DNA from: JAFNAG01 sp963824985
GTDB taxonomy: Bacteria; Acidobacteriota; UBA6911
DNA length: 64,000 nucleotides
Direction of reading: 5' to 3'
NCBI GenBank assembly: GCA_963824985.1
Contig: CAWGRQ010000034.1
Coordinates: 1 to 64,000, forward strand
Part shown: positions 40,178 to 49,205 of the stretch, piece by piece
How positions within the stretch are numbered: position 1 is the stretch's first letter
Layout of the letters: the number at the start of each line of letters is the position of its first letter
Made by a program: the position numbers and the translations under genes
The notes under the pieces: model-generated
Databases searched by the model: none
Seen by the model: only the letters and a program-made list of their open reading frames with translations
What the model was told of the DNA's origin: nothing

Positions 40178-42440
40178 GGCGGCGATGATACAATCCCGTC
40201 AGGATTTTGAATATTGATTCCTTGATGAGATCGATCTCCCGCATTGTGATGTCACACTCGTCAAACTGATTGTCCGCGAGAATGGAATCCGCCAGACGCT
40301 CGATCATGCCTCGGATCTGCGCCGGGGAAGGATCGGTCAGCGTCCGGGAGGCGGCTTCGACGGAATCAGCCATCATCAGAATGGCTGCCTCCTTAGTCTG
40401 CGGCCGGGGACCCGGATAGCGGAAATCCGCTTCACGAATCTCATGGCTCTTCCCGTTCATGGCATCGAGCGCTTTCCGATAAAAGTAGGTCATGATTCGG
40501 GTGCCGTGATGCTGCGGAATCAGGTCGCGGATATCGGGGGCCAGCCGGATATCTCTCGCGATTTCAATGCCATCCTTGACGTGACTGGCAATGATCAGGC
40601 AACTCATGCTCGGCGAGAGCGATTCATGCTTGTTCATCCCGAACACCTGGTTTTCCACGAAATATTCCGGCTTGAACATCTTGCCGAGATCATGATAGTA
40701 AGCCCCGACACGTACGAGCAGGGGATTGGCTCCAATCGCTTCCGCAGCCGCCTCCCCAAGCGTCCCAACCATCAAACTGTGGTGATAGGTTCCCGGAGCC
40801 TCAACTGCGAGCTTGCGCAGCGCCGGGGTGTTGAGGTTGGATAACTCCAGCAGCCGGATGTCGGTGGTGATCTTAAAAAGCGATTCCAGAGTGGGAAGCA
40901 GCAGAGACGCCAGAGCCGAAGCCAGGGCGCCACCCATCAAGCCGTACAGGGCCCGGAGGGAGATACTGGAGAGGTTCAGGGGAGCCTGACGCAGAAAATC
41001 TATGGCCAGGATCGTGACTGCGTTTACGAGTCCGACCGTCAGACCCGCTGTCAGGATGGCGGCCCGGTCCCTGTATTGGTGAACGCTGTAGACACCGCCG
41101 AGGCTTCCCAGCATTGCGAACGTCGCAATGTAAATATCCCCAAAGAAGAGCCCGGAGAGGGAGGCCACCACCATCGAGGTAATGATGCCCAGGTGCACAT
41201 CAGCCAGCAGGGCCACGAGCATGCCGGCGAAAGCGAATGGAATCAGATAGTAGAGATAAAAAGGGCCGTGAAACGCGACCGCGGAAATCCGTTCGCCGAG
41301 CAGATCGGCCAGGCCTGTGAGAAGCCGGACAACCAGGAAAACCTCGACCAGGACGATCAGGATCAGGAGGGTCTGACGACGGATATTCCGGGGGCGGTGC
41401 CGGTAGTGTACGAGATAACGCCACAGGCAATACAGGAAGGCGGCAACAAACAGAAAATATCCGGCCAACTGTCCGGCAAGTGATCCCGATTTCAGCAAGT
41501 TGCGCAACACCCCGAGTTGGACCATGACGAGCGGGGTGACCTCCTCGCCGTTGCGCACAATTGTCTTCCCGGCTTTGATGTGATTCTCGATGGGAGCAAC
41601 ACGGGCAGCCGCAGCGGCACGTCGCGCGTAGGTTTCAGCCTCATTGTAGAAAAGGTTGGCCGTCACCAGATGGTCCAAAAAGCCGAGCATTTGCGCCCGG
41701 TCTTGGGCGGAAAGATCGGAAAATTCAAGCTGAAACTGCCGGAGATACTCACTCGCCGCCGTTCGGCTCCGCGCCGGAGAAGCTCCCGCCAGCGGCCGCT
41801 CAGCCCGCGTCGCTGTGTCGCGAGTGACTATGCCCGTCCGTTGATCTTCGAGAAACCGGGGCCACCGCTGATCATCAAGAATCAGGCCCCGTATGACGGT
41901 TTGCACAACCCGGATTACCCGCCCTTCGAGAACCTCGTTGAACCGTTGTTGGAGAAACATCGGCAGGACGTTCGGGGGAATGGCACCCTGAAGAGCAGGT
42001 TCCATTTGCTCAAGAAGCGCCGTCCTGACTGCCGGATCCAGCACGCCCCGAGGTCCCACATCCCGATCGGCGAGGATCCCGCGCGCGTTGACAAATGCCT
42101 CGCGCAGATTACCCTCGATGCGGGACATCATGGCACTATCATAATCGTACAGCGCCGCGGTCTGCTCGCGGGCGATCCGTCGCTCCGCCGCGGTACTGTC
42201 CGCATCCTCATAGGCCATGTCTTGAGGAGCCCGGATGTCCTGAACGGCAATATCGCCGACACGGTAGTCCGGCACCGCATGATAATGAAAGCCAACCATC
42301 AGTCCCGACAGGACTAACGTCCCCAGGACCCCGACCAGAAGATCAGTCCAGGTCAACTGGCTGCGCAGGCCTTCAAGCGTCTTGCGCAACCAGGTCCTTC
42401 CGGGTCGGTCGCGTTTTCCAAGTTTGTTTCCTGCAGGCAT
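40083..42440 (-). CDS. 7TM-HD phosphodiesterase, PgpH/YqfF-like
   Basis: 785-residue 7TMR-HD protein. Order: one N-terminal membrane segment (about 33-53), a large extracytoplasmic 7TMR-HDED domain (about 55-300), seven membrane helices (about 320-520) and a cytoplasmic HD domain (about 555-720) with YHHSLMVGTLGEAAA, YYHDLGKMFKPEYFVEN (the HD pair) and DLIPQHHGTRIMTYFY. Listeria PgpH of this architecture hydrolyses c-di-AMP, so the same activity is inferred. It precedes ybeY and corC in the common pgpH-ybeY-corC order; phoH is missing from the usual set. Confidence 0.92.
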   Translation of the reverse strand: MPAGNKLGKRDRPGRTWLRKTLEGLRSQLTWTDLLVGVLGTLVLSGLMVGFHYHAVPDYRVGDIAVQDIRAPQDMAYEDADSTAAERRIAREQTAALYDYDSAMMSRIEGNLREAFVNARGILADRDVGPRGVLDPAVRTALLEQMEPALQGAIPPNVLPMFLQQRFNEVLEGRVIRVVQTVIRGLILDDQRWPRFLEDQRTGIVTRDTATRAERPLAGASPARSRTAASEYLRQFQLEFSDLSAQDRAQMLGFLDHLVTANLFYNEAETYARRAAAAARVAPIENHIKAGKTIVRNGEEVTPLVMVQLGVLRNLLKSGSLAGQLAGYFLFVAAFLYCLWRYLVHYRHRPRNIRRQTLLILIVLVEVFLVVRLLTGLADLLGERISAVAFHGPFYLYYLIPFAFAGMLVALLADVHLGIITSMVVASLSGLFFGDIYIATFAMLGSLGGVYSVHQYRDRAAILTAGLTVGLVNAVTILAIDFLRQAPLNLSSISLRALYGLMGGALASALASLLLPTLESLFKITTDIRLLELSNLNTPALRKLAVEAPGTYHHSLMVGTLGEAAAEAIGANPLLVRVGAYYHDLGKMFKPEYFVENQVFGMNKHESLSPSMSCLIIASHVKDGIEIARDIRLAPDIRDLIPQHHGTRIMTYFYRKALDAMNGKSHEIREADFRYPGPRPQTKEAAILMMADSVEAASRTLTDPSPAQIRGMIERLADSILADNQFDECDITMREIDLIKESIFKILTGLYHRRLDYPGYDFKSVQEKADRLPVTNSSSKHAKAV

Positions 42441-42672
42441 GTTTCACTCGCCCAAAATTCAATAGTATAACATATTTGCGCCGCGCCTGATGTTTCCGGG
42501 GCGCCGGGCCCTTCCGGACCGCAAAAGCCCTGCCCACCGTACCAATCCGTGTTCGTCTGAGTTCTTCCATGTCCTGAAATGTCCTGCAATCTCCTCTTCA
42601 TGAATCATCCGGGGTCGATTCGGACGCTGCATGCCGGTGAACTGAATGCCATGCAAGCCCGCCAGGTGCCCC
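42441..42672. other. Intergenic stretch after etfA
   Basis: About 230 bases between the etfA terminator and the PgpH-like gene (which is read away from it on the same strand). It holds a short fragment, on the minus strand, of the type GACATGGAAGAACTCAGACG, which reads HGRTQTNTD, a phrase typical of degenerate dispersed repeats in such genomes. No gene seen. Confidence 0.4.
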
Positions 42673-42716
42673 AAAACAGCGGAACCCCGCAAACGATGCG
42701 TTTGTGGGGTCCGCTG
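42673..42716 (-). terminator. Intrinsic terminator of the etfB-etfA transcript
   Basis: On the minus strand, 19 bases past the etfA stop, a 17-bp stem (42677-42695 with 42699-42716; one bulge, one G-T pair) closes a 3-base loop and is followed directly by TTTT (42676-42673). This is a good rho-independent terminator. Confidence 0.75.
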
Positions 42717-42734
42717 GAGTTCCGGAGGCAGTTT

Positions 42735-43724
42735 TTAGCCCTGGGATTTCAGTTTTCGTATCTCATGGGTGAGGGCAGGCACAATCGTGAACAGGTCGCC
42801 AACGATGCCGTAGTCGGCAAGCTTGAAGATGGGAGCCTCCGCATCTTTGTTGATGGCTACGATGTACTTGGACGATGACATGCCGGCCAGATGCTGTATC
42901 GCTCCGCTGATGCCACATGCGATATAAAGCGTCGGCGATACTGTCTTACCGGTCTGTCCGACCTGATGTTGATGATCGATCCATCCGGCATCCACGGCAG
43001 CTCGCGAAGCTCCCAGGGCTCCTCCGAGCGCATCGGCCAGGTCCTGCACCATGGGGAAATTCTCCGGCCCCTTCAATCCGCGCCCTCCGGAGACGACGAT
43101 ATCCGCCTCGGTCAGTTCCACCTTGGCGCCGGCGGCTGCCCGGACCTGGACCACCCGGGCGCGGACGGCCTCGGGCCGCAATTCCGGCACTAAAGTGGTG
43201 GTTTCGGCCCTGCGCGCGGCATCGGGCGCGCCGAGGGAAAAGACATTTGGCCGAAGTGTCGCCATCGCCGGTGCCGATGCGAACCGGACACGTGCAAAGG
43301 CCTTGCCGGCATAGACGGGACGGATGCATGCCAACTGATTGCCGGCCGCAAGCTCGAGACCGGTGCAATCCTGTGCCAGGCCGACGCGCAGCCGTGCAGC
43401 AACCCTGGGGAGAAAGTCCCGACCCATGGCGGTGGCCGCACCCAGAATGATGGCGGGGTCCACCTGTCGTGCAGCCTGGACCACCACTGCCGCAAATCCT
43501 TCGGGCGAATAGGAGCTCAGCAGCTCGTGGCGGGCAATCAATACCTTGTCCGCACCATAATGCGCCAAATCGACAGCCGGATCGGTTGCCCCAATATATA
43601 AGGCCGTGACCGGCGCCACCTGCATCGCATTCGCCAACTTGCGCGCAGCGCCCAGCACTTCGAGAGAGGTTTTCTTGACGCTCCCGTCCCGCTCTTCGAT
43701 AAAGACCAGAATCCCCTGTGCCAT
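42735..43724 (-). CDS. etfA: Electron transfer flavoprotein alpha subunit
   Basis: EtfA binds FAD and, with EtfB, passes electrons from acyl-CoA and other dehydrogenases to the quinone pool. ATG 43724 (MAQGILVFIEERDG) follows GGAGG and gives 329 residues. FAD-binding motifs: GGRGLKGPENFPMVQDLADAL, GASRAAVDAGWIDHQHQVGQTGKTV, YIACGISGAIQHLAGM, and IVAINKDAEAPIFKLADYGIVGDL. It lies about 110 bp after etfB. Confidence 0.97.
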   Translation of the reverse strand: MAQGILVFIEERDGSVKKTSLEVLGAARKLANAMQVAPVTALYIGATDPAVDLAHYGADKVLIARHELLSSYSPEGFAAVVVQAARQVDPAIILGAATAMGRDFLPRVAARLRVGLAQDCTGLELAAGNQLACIRPVYAGKAFARVRFASAPAMATLRPNVFSLGAPDAARRAETTTLVPELRPEAVRARVVQVRAAAGAKVELTEADIVVSGGRGLKGPENFPMVQDLADALGGALGASRAAVDAGWIDHQHQVGQTGKTVSPTLYIACGISGAIQHLAGMSSSKYIVAINKDAEAPIFKLADYGIVGDLFTIVPALTHEIRKLKSQG

Positions 43725-43831
43725 GAATATTTCCTCCAATGGACTGCAAACATCGGGGAACGCCGGATTGCCCGCCTCAAATCAGCAATGGAGAGTGGCA
43801 GCAGGCCAGGCGTCCCCCCTGGGCGGCAAAT

Positions 43832-44608
43832 CTAAATGATTTTTGCCTCTTCATGCAGCAAACGAACCAGTTCCGGCACGGTCTCGGCGACATCGCCGGT
43901 GAGGATCTTCCCGGGCGGGCGCGCCGCCGGCATGCTCATCTGCTCCGTCACCAGTTTCGGCTGCAGGTCTTCCGGCCCCAACCTTAGTGAGTCCAGAGTA
44001 CGGATCGCGATCGTCTTCTTTTTGGCGGCCATGATCCCCTTGAGCGATGCATAGCGGGGTGTATTAAGGTCCTTCTGCGCGGTAAGAACGGCCGGCAGGC
44101 TCCCTTCCACGACTTCTCGCGCCCCTTCGATCTCCCGCTCTGCCCGGAATCCGCGGTCGAGGATTTCCAGCTTCACGATTACGGACACGTGCGGCAGGTC
44201 CAGCAACTCAGCCACCACGGACGGCACCTGGCCGTTGTCGACTCCTATGGCATATTTGCCGAACAGGATCAGATCCGGGCTGAGTTCCCGGCAGATAGCC
44301 GCCAGAACGGCGCCAGTCGCGAAGGAGTCGGCGTTTTCCAGGGTCTCGTCCTGTACCAGGATGGCCGAATCAGCCCCCATCGCCAGGCAGGTGCGCAATC
44401 CGGAACTTGCCTTTTCTCCCCCGGCACCGACGACCACGACTTCGCCGCCCGATTTCTCCTTGATCCGGAGCGCCTCCTCGACGGCAAACTCATCATAGGG
44501 GTTCACCACGAATGATGCGTCGGCCAGATTGACGGCCTTGCCGTCGGGAGTCAGCTTCACTTTGAGGGCGGTGTCAGGAACATATTTGACGCAGGCGACG
44601 ATCTTCAT
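43832..44608 (-). CDS. etfB: Electron transfer flavoprotein beta subunit
   Basis: EtfB is the AMP-binding partner of EtfA. ATG 44608 (MKIVACVKYVPDTALKVKL) is preceded by GGAGGC; length 258. Family motifs: NPYDEFAVEEALRIKE, ADSAILVQDE, DLILFGKYAIGVDNGQVPSVVAELL, LPAVLTAQKDLNTPRYASLKGIMAAKKK. It lies 116 bp after fabF on the same strand, an arrangement that links fatty acid synthesis and beta-oxidation electron transfer only by position. Confidence 0.97.
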   Translation of the reverse strand: MKIVACVKYVPDTALKVKLTPDGKAVNLADASFVVNPYDEFAVEEALRIKEKSGGEVVVVGAGGEKASSGLRTCLAMGADSAILVQDETLENADSFATGAVLAAICRELSPDLILFGKYAIGVDNGQVPSVVAELLDLPHVSVIVKLEILDRGFRAEREIEGAREVVEGSLPAVLTAQKDLNTPRYASLKGIMAAKKKTIAIRTLDSLRLGPEDLQPKLVTEQMSMPAARPPGKILTGDVAETVPELVRLLHEEAKII

Positions 44609-44723
44609 GCTGCAAGCCTCCAATCAAAATCAAAAGCAATCATAGGGCGATCAACTTCACCGGCCTGGCGGACCCGACAATCGGCTGCGTGCCGGAAACA
44701 GGGATCAACCGCGCGAGTTATAT

Positions 44724-45968
44724 CTACCCCTCGAAGCGTTTCAGTACCAGGCACGCGTTTGTGCCGCCAAAACCGAAGCTGTTCGAAAGGGCACACCGGA
44801 CCAGCGTCCGGCGCTCCCGGTTGGGAACGTAGTCAAGATCACAGTCAGGGTCCGGAGTTTCCAGGTTGATGGTCGGATGCAGGATTTGATCGTAAATTGC
44901 AAGGGCTGCGACTCCCGCCTCGACCGCGCCAGCCGCTCCCAGCAAGTGACCGATCATGGATTTGGTTGAACTGACCGCCAGCCGGTAGGCATGGTCCCCG
45001 AACACGGTCCGGATTGCCATCGATTCGGTGCGGTCATTCGGTGGCGTGGACGTGCCGTGGGCGTTGATGTAATCGACCTGATCCGGCGTGACACCGGCAT
45101 CTTTCAATGCCAGGCGCATCGCCCGCGCGGCGCCGTCCCCTTCCGGGGATGGAGCCGTGATGTGGTGGGCATCGCCGGACATGCTGTAGCCGGCCATCTC
45201 GGCATATACCCGGGCGCCCCTGCGCCGGGCATGATCGATTTCTTCCAGGATCAGAATGCCGGCGCCTTCGCCCAGGACAAAACCATCGCGATCGCGATCG
45301 AAGGGGCGGCTCGCTCGAGACGGCTCCTCGTTGCGCGTGGACAGAGCCTTCAGGGCATCGAATCCCCCCACCGCCAATGGAGTGATGGCGGCTTCGCTCC
45401 CGCCGGCAATCATGATGTCCGCATCGCCGCGCTCGATGATCCTGAAGGATTCCCCCACCGCGTGGCTGCCGGCCGAACAGGCCGTGCAGGGAGCCGAATT
45501 GGGACCGCGCGCGCCGAACCGAATCGACACCCGCCCGGCTGCCAGGTTTACGATGCTTGACGGTATGAAGAAGGGTGAAATCCTCCTGGGCCCCCGCCCG
45601 AGCAGCACCTGGTGCTCGGCCTCGATAGTGGCGAATCCGCCTATCCCCGAGCCGATGATGACCCCGACCCGATCCCCCTCGCCGCCGCGCCAACCGGTCA
45701 GGCCGGCATCCTGCATTGCATACTCGGAAGCCGCCAGGGCATAGTGGATAAAGGTGTCCATCTTCTTGACATCCTTCTTATCCATGAACTCGGTGGGGTC
45801 AAAATCCTTAACTTCGGCAGCGATTCGGGTTGGAAAGCGTGAGGCGTCAAAACGCGAGATCGGTCCCACCCCGGACCTGCCAGCCAGCAGACTCCTCCAG
45901 GTATCCCGGGTATTGTTCCCCAGGGGGGTGACCAGACCAACGCCCGTAATGACAGCGCGCCGCTTCAC
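44724..45968 (-). CDS. fabF: Beta-ketoacyl-ACP synthase II
   Basis: FabF elongates fatty acyl-ACP with malonyl-ACP. The 414-residue enzyme has MKRRAVITGVGLVTPLGNN, catalytic Cys in PCTACSAGSHAVG near 163, His in NAHGTSTPPND near 302, STKSMIGHLLGAAGAVEA near 335-340, and NSFGFGGTNACLVL. It follows acpP by 18 bases, the normal acpP-fabF order, and is the housekeeping copy compared with the paralogue at 32488. Confidence 0.98.
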   Translation of the reverse strand: MKRRAVITGVGLVTPLGNNTRDTWRSLLAGRSGVGPISRFDASRFPTRIAAEVKDFDPTEFMDKKDVKKMDTFIHYALAASEYAMQDAGLTGWRGGEGDRVGVIIGSGIGGFATIEAEHQVLLGRGPRRISPFFIPSSIVNLAAGRVSIRFGARGPNSAPCTACSAGSHAVGESFRIIERGDADIMIAGGSEAAITPLAVGGFDALKALSTRNEEPSRASRPFDRDRDGFVLGEGAGILILEEIDHARRRGARVYAEMAGYSMSGDAHHITAPSPEGDGAARAMRLALKDAGVTPDQVDYINAHGTSTPPNDRTESMAIRTVFGDHAYRLAVSSTKSMIGHLLGAAGAVEAGVAALAIYDQILHPTINLETPDPDCDLDYVPNRERRTLVRCALSNSFGFGGTNACLVLKRFEG

Positions 45969-45986
45969 AGATGGGCTCTCCCCAGT

Positions 45987-46223
45987 TTAGTTTACGTGGG
46001 ATTCTATGTACTCGATGGCGTTTTTTACGGTGCGGATCTTTTCCGCGTCCTCGTCGGGGATCTCGATGCCAAAGGCCTCTTCGAAGGCCATCACGAGCTC
46101 AATTGTATCGAGCGAGTCGGCGCCGAGGTCGTCGATAAATGACGCCGCGGGGGTGACTTCCCCTTCGCTCACACCCAGCTGATCCACAATAATCGATCTT
46201 ACTTTTTCTTCTACAGACGCCAT
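45987..46223 (-). CDS. acpP: Acyl carrier protein
   Basis: Housekeeping acyl carrier protein, 78 residues from ATG 46223 (GGTAGTCC region upstream). MASVEEKVRSIIVDQLGV, phosphopantetheine Ser in LGADSLDTIELVMAFEE near 38, and the C-terminal helix IEYIESHVN. The open frame extends much further upstream into the fabD end, but without family sequence. It lies 58 bases after fabD, and no fabG lies between them as in many genomes. Confidence 0.98.
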   Translation of the reverse strand: MASVEEKVRSIIVDQLGVSEGEVTPAASFIDDLGADSLDTIELVMAFEEAFGIEIPDEDAEKIRTVKNAIEYIESHVN

Positions 46224-46281
46224 AGGACTACCTCCATTGAAGGCGTGAAAAAAGCGGACCCCGATATCGCCATGGAAAAGT

Positions 46282-47229
46282 TCACATTGTAGCACCCGAG
46301 AACACAGAAGCAAGCGCTTCGATTCCTCGGATGCCGTCGATGGCATGGGTCTGGACCTGGGGGGCAATCTTGTTGACCAGGCCGCACAAAATCCGCCCCG
46401 GCCCGATCTCCACCATTCTGTCGACACCCTGGCTGGCAAGGTATTGGATGCTCTCCACCCAGCGCACCGGTTGGCAGACTTGTCGAATCAGGGAATCACA
46501 GACGGCATTCCCTTCGGTCAATTCCGTTGCGTCGACATTGGTGACGAGCGGCACGTCCAGGTCACGGAAGGTCAGAGCCGCCAGGTCGATCGCCAGACGA
46601 TCGCGCGCCCGCGCCATCAAGCCGGAATGGAAGGGGGCACTGACCGGCAACGGCATCACCCGCCTGGCCCCTTTCTTCCTGGCGATCGCCGAGGCCAGCA
46701 ACACCGCCGTGACTTCCCCGGAAATCACGGTCTGATCCGGCGCGTTGAAGTTGGCCGGCGCCACAATCCCGCTTGACGAGGCTTCGTCGCATACCGCAAT
46801 CACCAGATCCGCTTCCAGCCCGAGAATTGCGGCCATCGCTCCGCGACCCAGCGGAACCGCTTCCTGCATATACTTGCCGCGCTTGCGCACGATCTGCACG
46901 GCATCCTTAAATGCCAGGCTGCCTGCGCAGACCAGCGCCGAGTATTCCCCGAGGCTGTGGCCGGCCACATAGTCCGGCCGGTATCCGCGTTCCTGCAGAA
47001 CCCGCTGGATTGCAATGCTGGCGGTCAGAATGGCGGGTTGAGTGTTGAAGGTGAGTTTCAGTGCTTCCGCAGGCCCGTTGAAGCAGAGATCACTAAGAGG
47101 AAAGCCGACGGCTTCGTCAGCCTCTATGAAAACCTGGCGGGCACAAGAGAACGCGTCGCGGGTCTCTTTGCCCATCCCAGGATATTGCGAGCCCTGCCCA
47201 GGAAAAAGGAAGGCAACTTTTCCGGTCAT
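46282..47229 (-). CDS. fabD: Malonyl-CoA:ACP transacylase
   Basis: FabD loads malonyl groups onto ACP. The 315-residue protein has VAFLFPGQGSQYPGMGKE, the catalytic serine in VAGHSLGEYSAL (GHSLG near residue 93), the Arg-containing QEAVPLGRGAMAAILG, the active-site His region APFHSGLM and CQPVRWVESI. ATG 47229 is 3 bases after the plsX stop. Confidence 0.97.
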   Translation of the reverse strand: MTGKVAFLFPGQGSQYPGMGKETRDAFSCARQVFIEADEAVGFPLSDLCFNGPAEALKLTFNTQPAILTASIAIQRVLQERGYRPDYVAGHSLGEYSALVCAGSLAFKDAVQIVRKRGKYMQEAVPLGRGAMAAILGLEADLVIAVCDEASSSGIVAPANFNAPDQTVISGEVTAVLLASAIARKKGARRVMPLPVSAPFHSGLMARARDRLAIDLAALTFRDLDVPLVTNVDATELTEGNAVCDSLIRQVCQPVRWVESIQYLASQGVDRMVEIGPGRILCGLVNKIAPQVQTHAIDGIRGIEALASVFSGATM

Positions 47230-47232
47230 TGT

Positions 47233-48252
47233 CTACACCACTACGCTGCCTTTGGAGAACGAACCGACCTGACCCAGCTCGACCTCGAGCTTGGCGTTGA
47301 CCTGATTGTCGGCAAAATCCCTGGCCACCCGAATCGCGTTTTTGATCGCATTGCTTGTGGATCTACCATGGCAAATGATGACCACCCCGCGCAGACCGAT
47401 CAGAGGAGCTCCCCCATATTCGGAGTAATCGAGCCGCTTCTTCAGGCGCCGGAAGGCCTGCTGGCTCAGCAGCGCGCCCAGTTTGGCCTGCAAGTTGCTG
47501 GAGAGCTCGTCACGCAGGAGTTCCACCACCGCTTCAATCAATCCTTCGCTTGTTTTCAGCGCCACATTTCCCGTGAAACCATCGCAAACAATGACATCCG
47601 CCCGGCCATTATAAATGTCGCGCCCCTCCACATTCCCGATGAAGTTCAAGCGGATTTCCTTGAGCGCCTTGTGTACTTCTTTGGTCAAATCATTGCCCTT
47701 GGATTCCTCTTCCCCCACTGACAATAACCCCACGCGAGGCACCGGCACACCGACAATCTGCCGGCTGAACAAATGGCCCATAATGGCGAACTGAACCAGG
47801 TGATGCGGCTTGCATTCGACGTTGGCTCCGACATCAAGCAGAACCGCGTGCCCGGTCAGCGTCGGCAGCACAGCCGCCAGGGCCGGCCGGTCGACGCCGG
47901 GAACCGCCCCAATCACCATTTTGGAAATCGCCATCGCAGCGCCGGTGTTCCCAGCGCTGACCAGGCCGCTCGCCTCCCCCTGACGAACCAGGTTGGCAGC
48001 AACCCGGATTGAGGAATCCCTCTTTTTGCGCAACGCCGCCGTAGGCTGCTCATCCATAGTGATCACTTCGGATGCGTGGCACACCTCGACCAACGCATCG
48101 TGGTCATGGGCTTTTAGCAACGGGCGGAGCACCGATTCCCTGCCGACCAGGATGACGTGAACGCCGAATTCCCTGGCGGCCTGGACCGCACCTTCCACTT
48201 CACTGCGGGGAGAGTTGTCGCTCCCCATGCCGTCTACAGCGATCTTGATCAT
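47233..48252 (-). CDS. plsX: Phosphate acyltransferase PlsX
   Basis: PlsX makes acyl-phosphate from acyl-ACP for phospholipid synthesis. The 339-residue protein has IKIAVDGMGSDNSPRSEVEGA, EVITMDEQPTAALRKKRDSS, GLVSAGNTGAAMA, DVGANVECKPHHLVQFA, VIVCDGFTGNVALKTSEGL and the C-terminal GGAPLIGLRGVVIICHGRS. It follows rpmF by 45 bases and touches fabD, the classical rpmF-plsX-fab order. Confidence 0.97.
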   Translation of the reverse strand: MIKIAVDGMGSDNSPRSEVEGAVQAAREFGVHVILVGRESVLRPLLKAHDHDALVEVCHASEVITMDEQPTAALRKKRDSSIRVAANLVRQGEASGLVSAGNTGAAMAISKMVIGAVPGVDRPALAAVLPTLTGHAVLLDVGANVECKPHHLVQFAIMGHLFSRQIVGVPVPRVGLLSVGEEESKGNDLTKEVHKALKEIRLNFIGNVEGRDIYNGRADVIVCDGFTGNVALKTSEGLIEAVVELLRDELSSNLQAKLGALLSQQAFRRLKKRLDYSEYGGAPLIGLRGVVIICHGRSTSNAIKNAIRVARDFADNQVNAKLEVELGQVGSFSKGSVVV

Positions 48253-48297
48253 GGCAGCAAAGGAGGAGTCAAACCGGAAGAATTCCCGTTCCGGCGA

Positions 48298-48483
48298 TCA
48301 GATCTCTTCCTCTCCCTCCATCACCTGCTGCCCCTTGTAGTAACCGCACTTGGGACAGGCCTGGTGCGGCATTTTGGGTTCCAGACATTGAGGACAGACT
48401 CCCGGAGTGACGGGATTAAGGAAATCATGCGCCCGGCGCTTGCCGCGACGTGACTTGGAATGTCTCCGTTTTGGGTTTGGCAT
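48298..48483 (-). CDS. rpmF: 50S ribosomal protein L32
   Basis: L32 is a small zinc-binding protein of the large subunit. ATG 48483 gives 61 residues: MPNPKRRHSKSRRGKRRAHD at the start and two CxxC pairs (CPQC and CPKC) that bind zinc; the tail is acidic (GEEEI). It lies between the DUF177 gene and plsX, the usual position for rpmF. Confidence 0.97.
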   Translation of the reverse strand: MPNPKRRHSKSRRGKRRAHDFLNPVTPGVCPQCLEPKMPHQACPKCGYYKGQQVMEGEEEI

Positions 48484-48574
48484 AAAACAATCTCCCCACT
48501 GCCTCCAGGGTACAATCAGGGACAGCCGCAATTCCAGGAGGCAAATTCTGGCACCCTGCGGCTGAACTGCCGGC

Positions 48575-49102
48575 CTACTGTTTCATTTTGCTGCGAAAAT
48601 CCCGGAGCACGGCAAGCCGTGAATCCGTCGTGTCGATCCTGCAGGAACACAGCTCTTCGTTCAGGTCGATTCCACAGGATGGGCACAGCCCTTTGCAATC
48701 CGCACGGCAGACAAATCTCATCGGCATCGCCAGTTCGATCTGCTCCATCACCATCAGGTCGACATCCAGGCTGACGCCATCATAGTAGCCGACCACCATT
48801 TCTTCATATTTCAGCTCAATCTCCTCGTCCTTTTTCCATTCCGACTGCGGCAAGTAAAAAAGATCGAAGCGGGTATCGAGAGAGTGCGCAAATTCCTTGA
48901 GACACCTGGCACATCGCAGCCGCATGGCGGCCTGCACATGCCCTTCGATGCGCAGATCCTTGTCCTTGTGCGTCAGGACGAAGTCCGTGGATACCGGATC
49001 CTCCAGCGCGGCATCATCGTGTTTAAACGGAAGCTCCGACTTTCCGTAAACATGCTGAAAGTGCAGCGGTTCCAGTGTCAAGTGCTCGATTTCGATGAAC
49101 AC
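48575..49102 (-). CDS. YceD/DUF177 family protein
   Basis: DUF177 protein of about 175 residues, always found upstream of rpmF; in plants and E. coli the family is tied to 23S rRNA accumulation and L32. Visible family features are MRLRCARCLKEFAHSL, DLFYLPQSEW, and MRFVCRADCKGLCPSCGIDLNEELCSC with Cys residues that look metal-binding. The GTG at 49102 lies eight bases after AGGAG (49115-49111); a TTG one codon earlier is also possible. Confidence 0.92.
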   Translation of the reverse strand: MFIEIEHLTLEPLHFQHVYGKSELPFKHDDAALEDPVSTDFVLTHKDKDLRIEGHVQAAMRLRCARCLKEFAHSLDTRFDLFYLPQSEWKKDEEIELKYEEMVVGYYDGVSLDVDLMVMEQIELAMPMRFVCRADCKGLCPSCGIDLNEELCSCRIDTTDSRLAVLRDFRSKMKQ

Positions 49103-49134
49103 CAACCCAACTCCTACCCGAAGCGAAGTTGCTA

Positions 49135-49162
49135 ATTATATTAGGGATGCCTCGATTGTCAA
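49135..49162 (-). promoter_or_regulatory. Consensus sigma-70 promoter of the yceD-rpmF-plsX-fab operon
   Basis: On the minus strand TTGACA (49162-49157), 16 bases, TATAAT (49140-49135): both boxes are perfect consensus. It lies about 30 bases before the yceD start and should drive yceD-rpmF-plsX-fabD-acpP-fabF. Confidence 0.85.
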
Positions 49163-49205
49163 GATTCCTAAGAACCAAGCACTTACGGTGTCACCCGAAT
49201 TCCCC

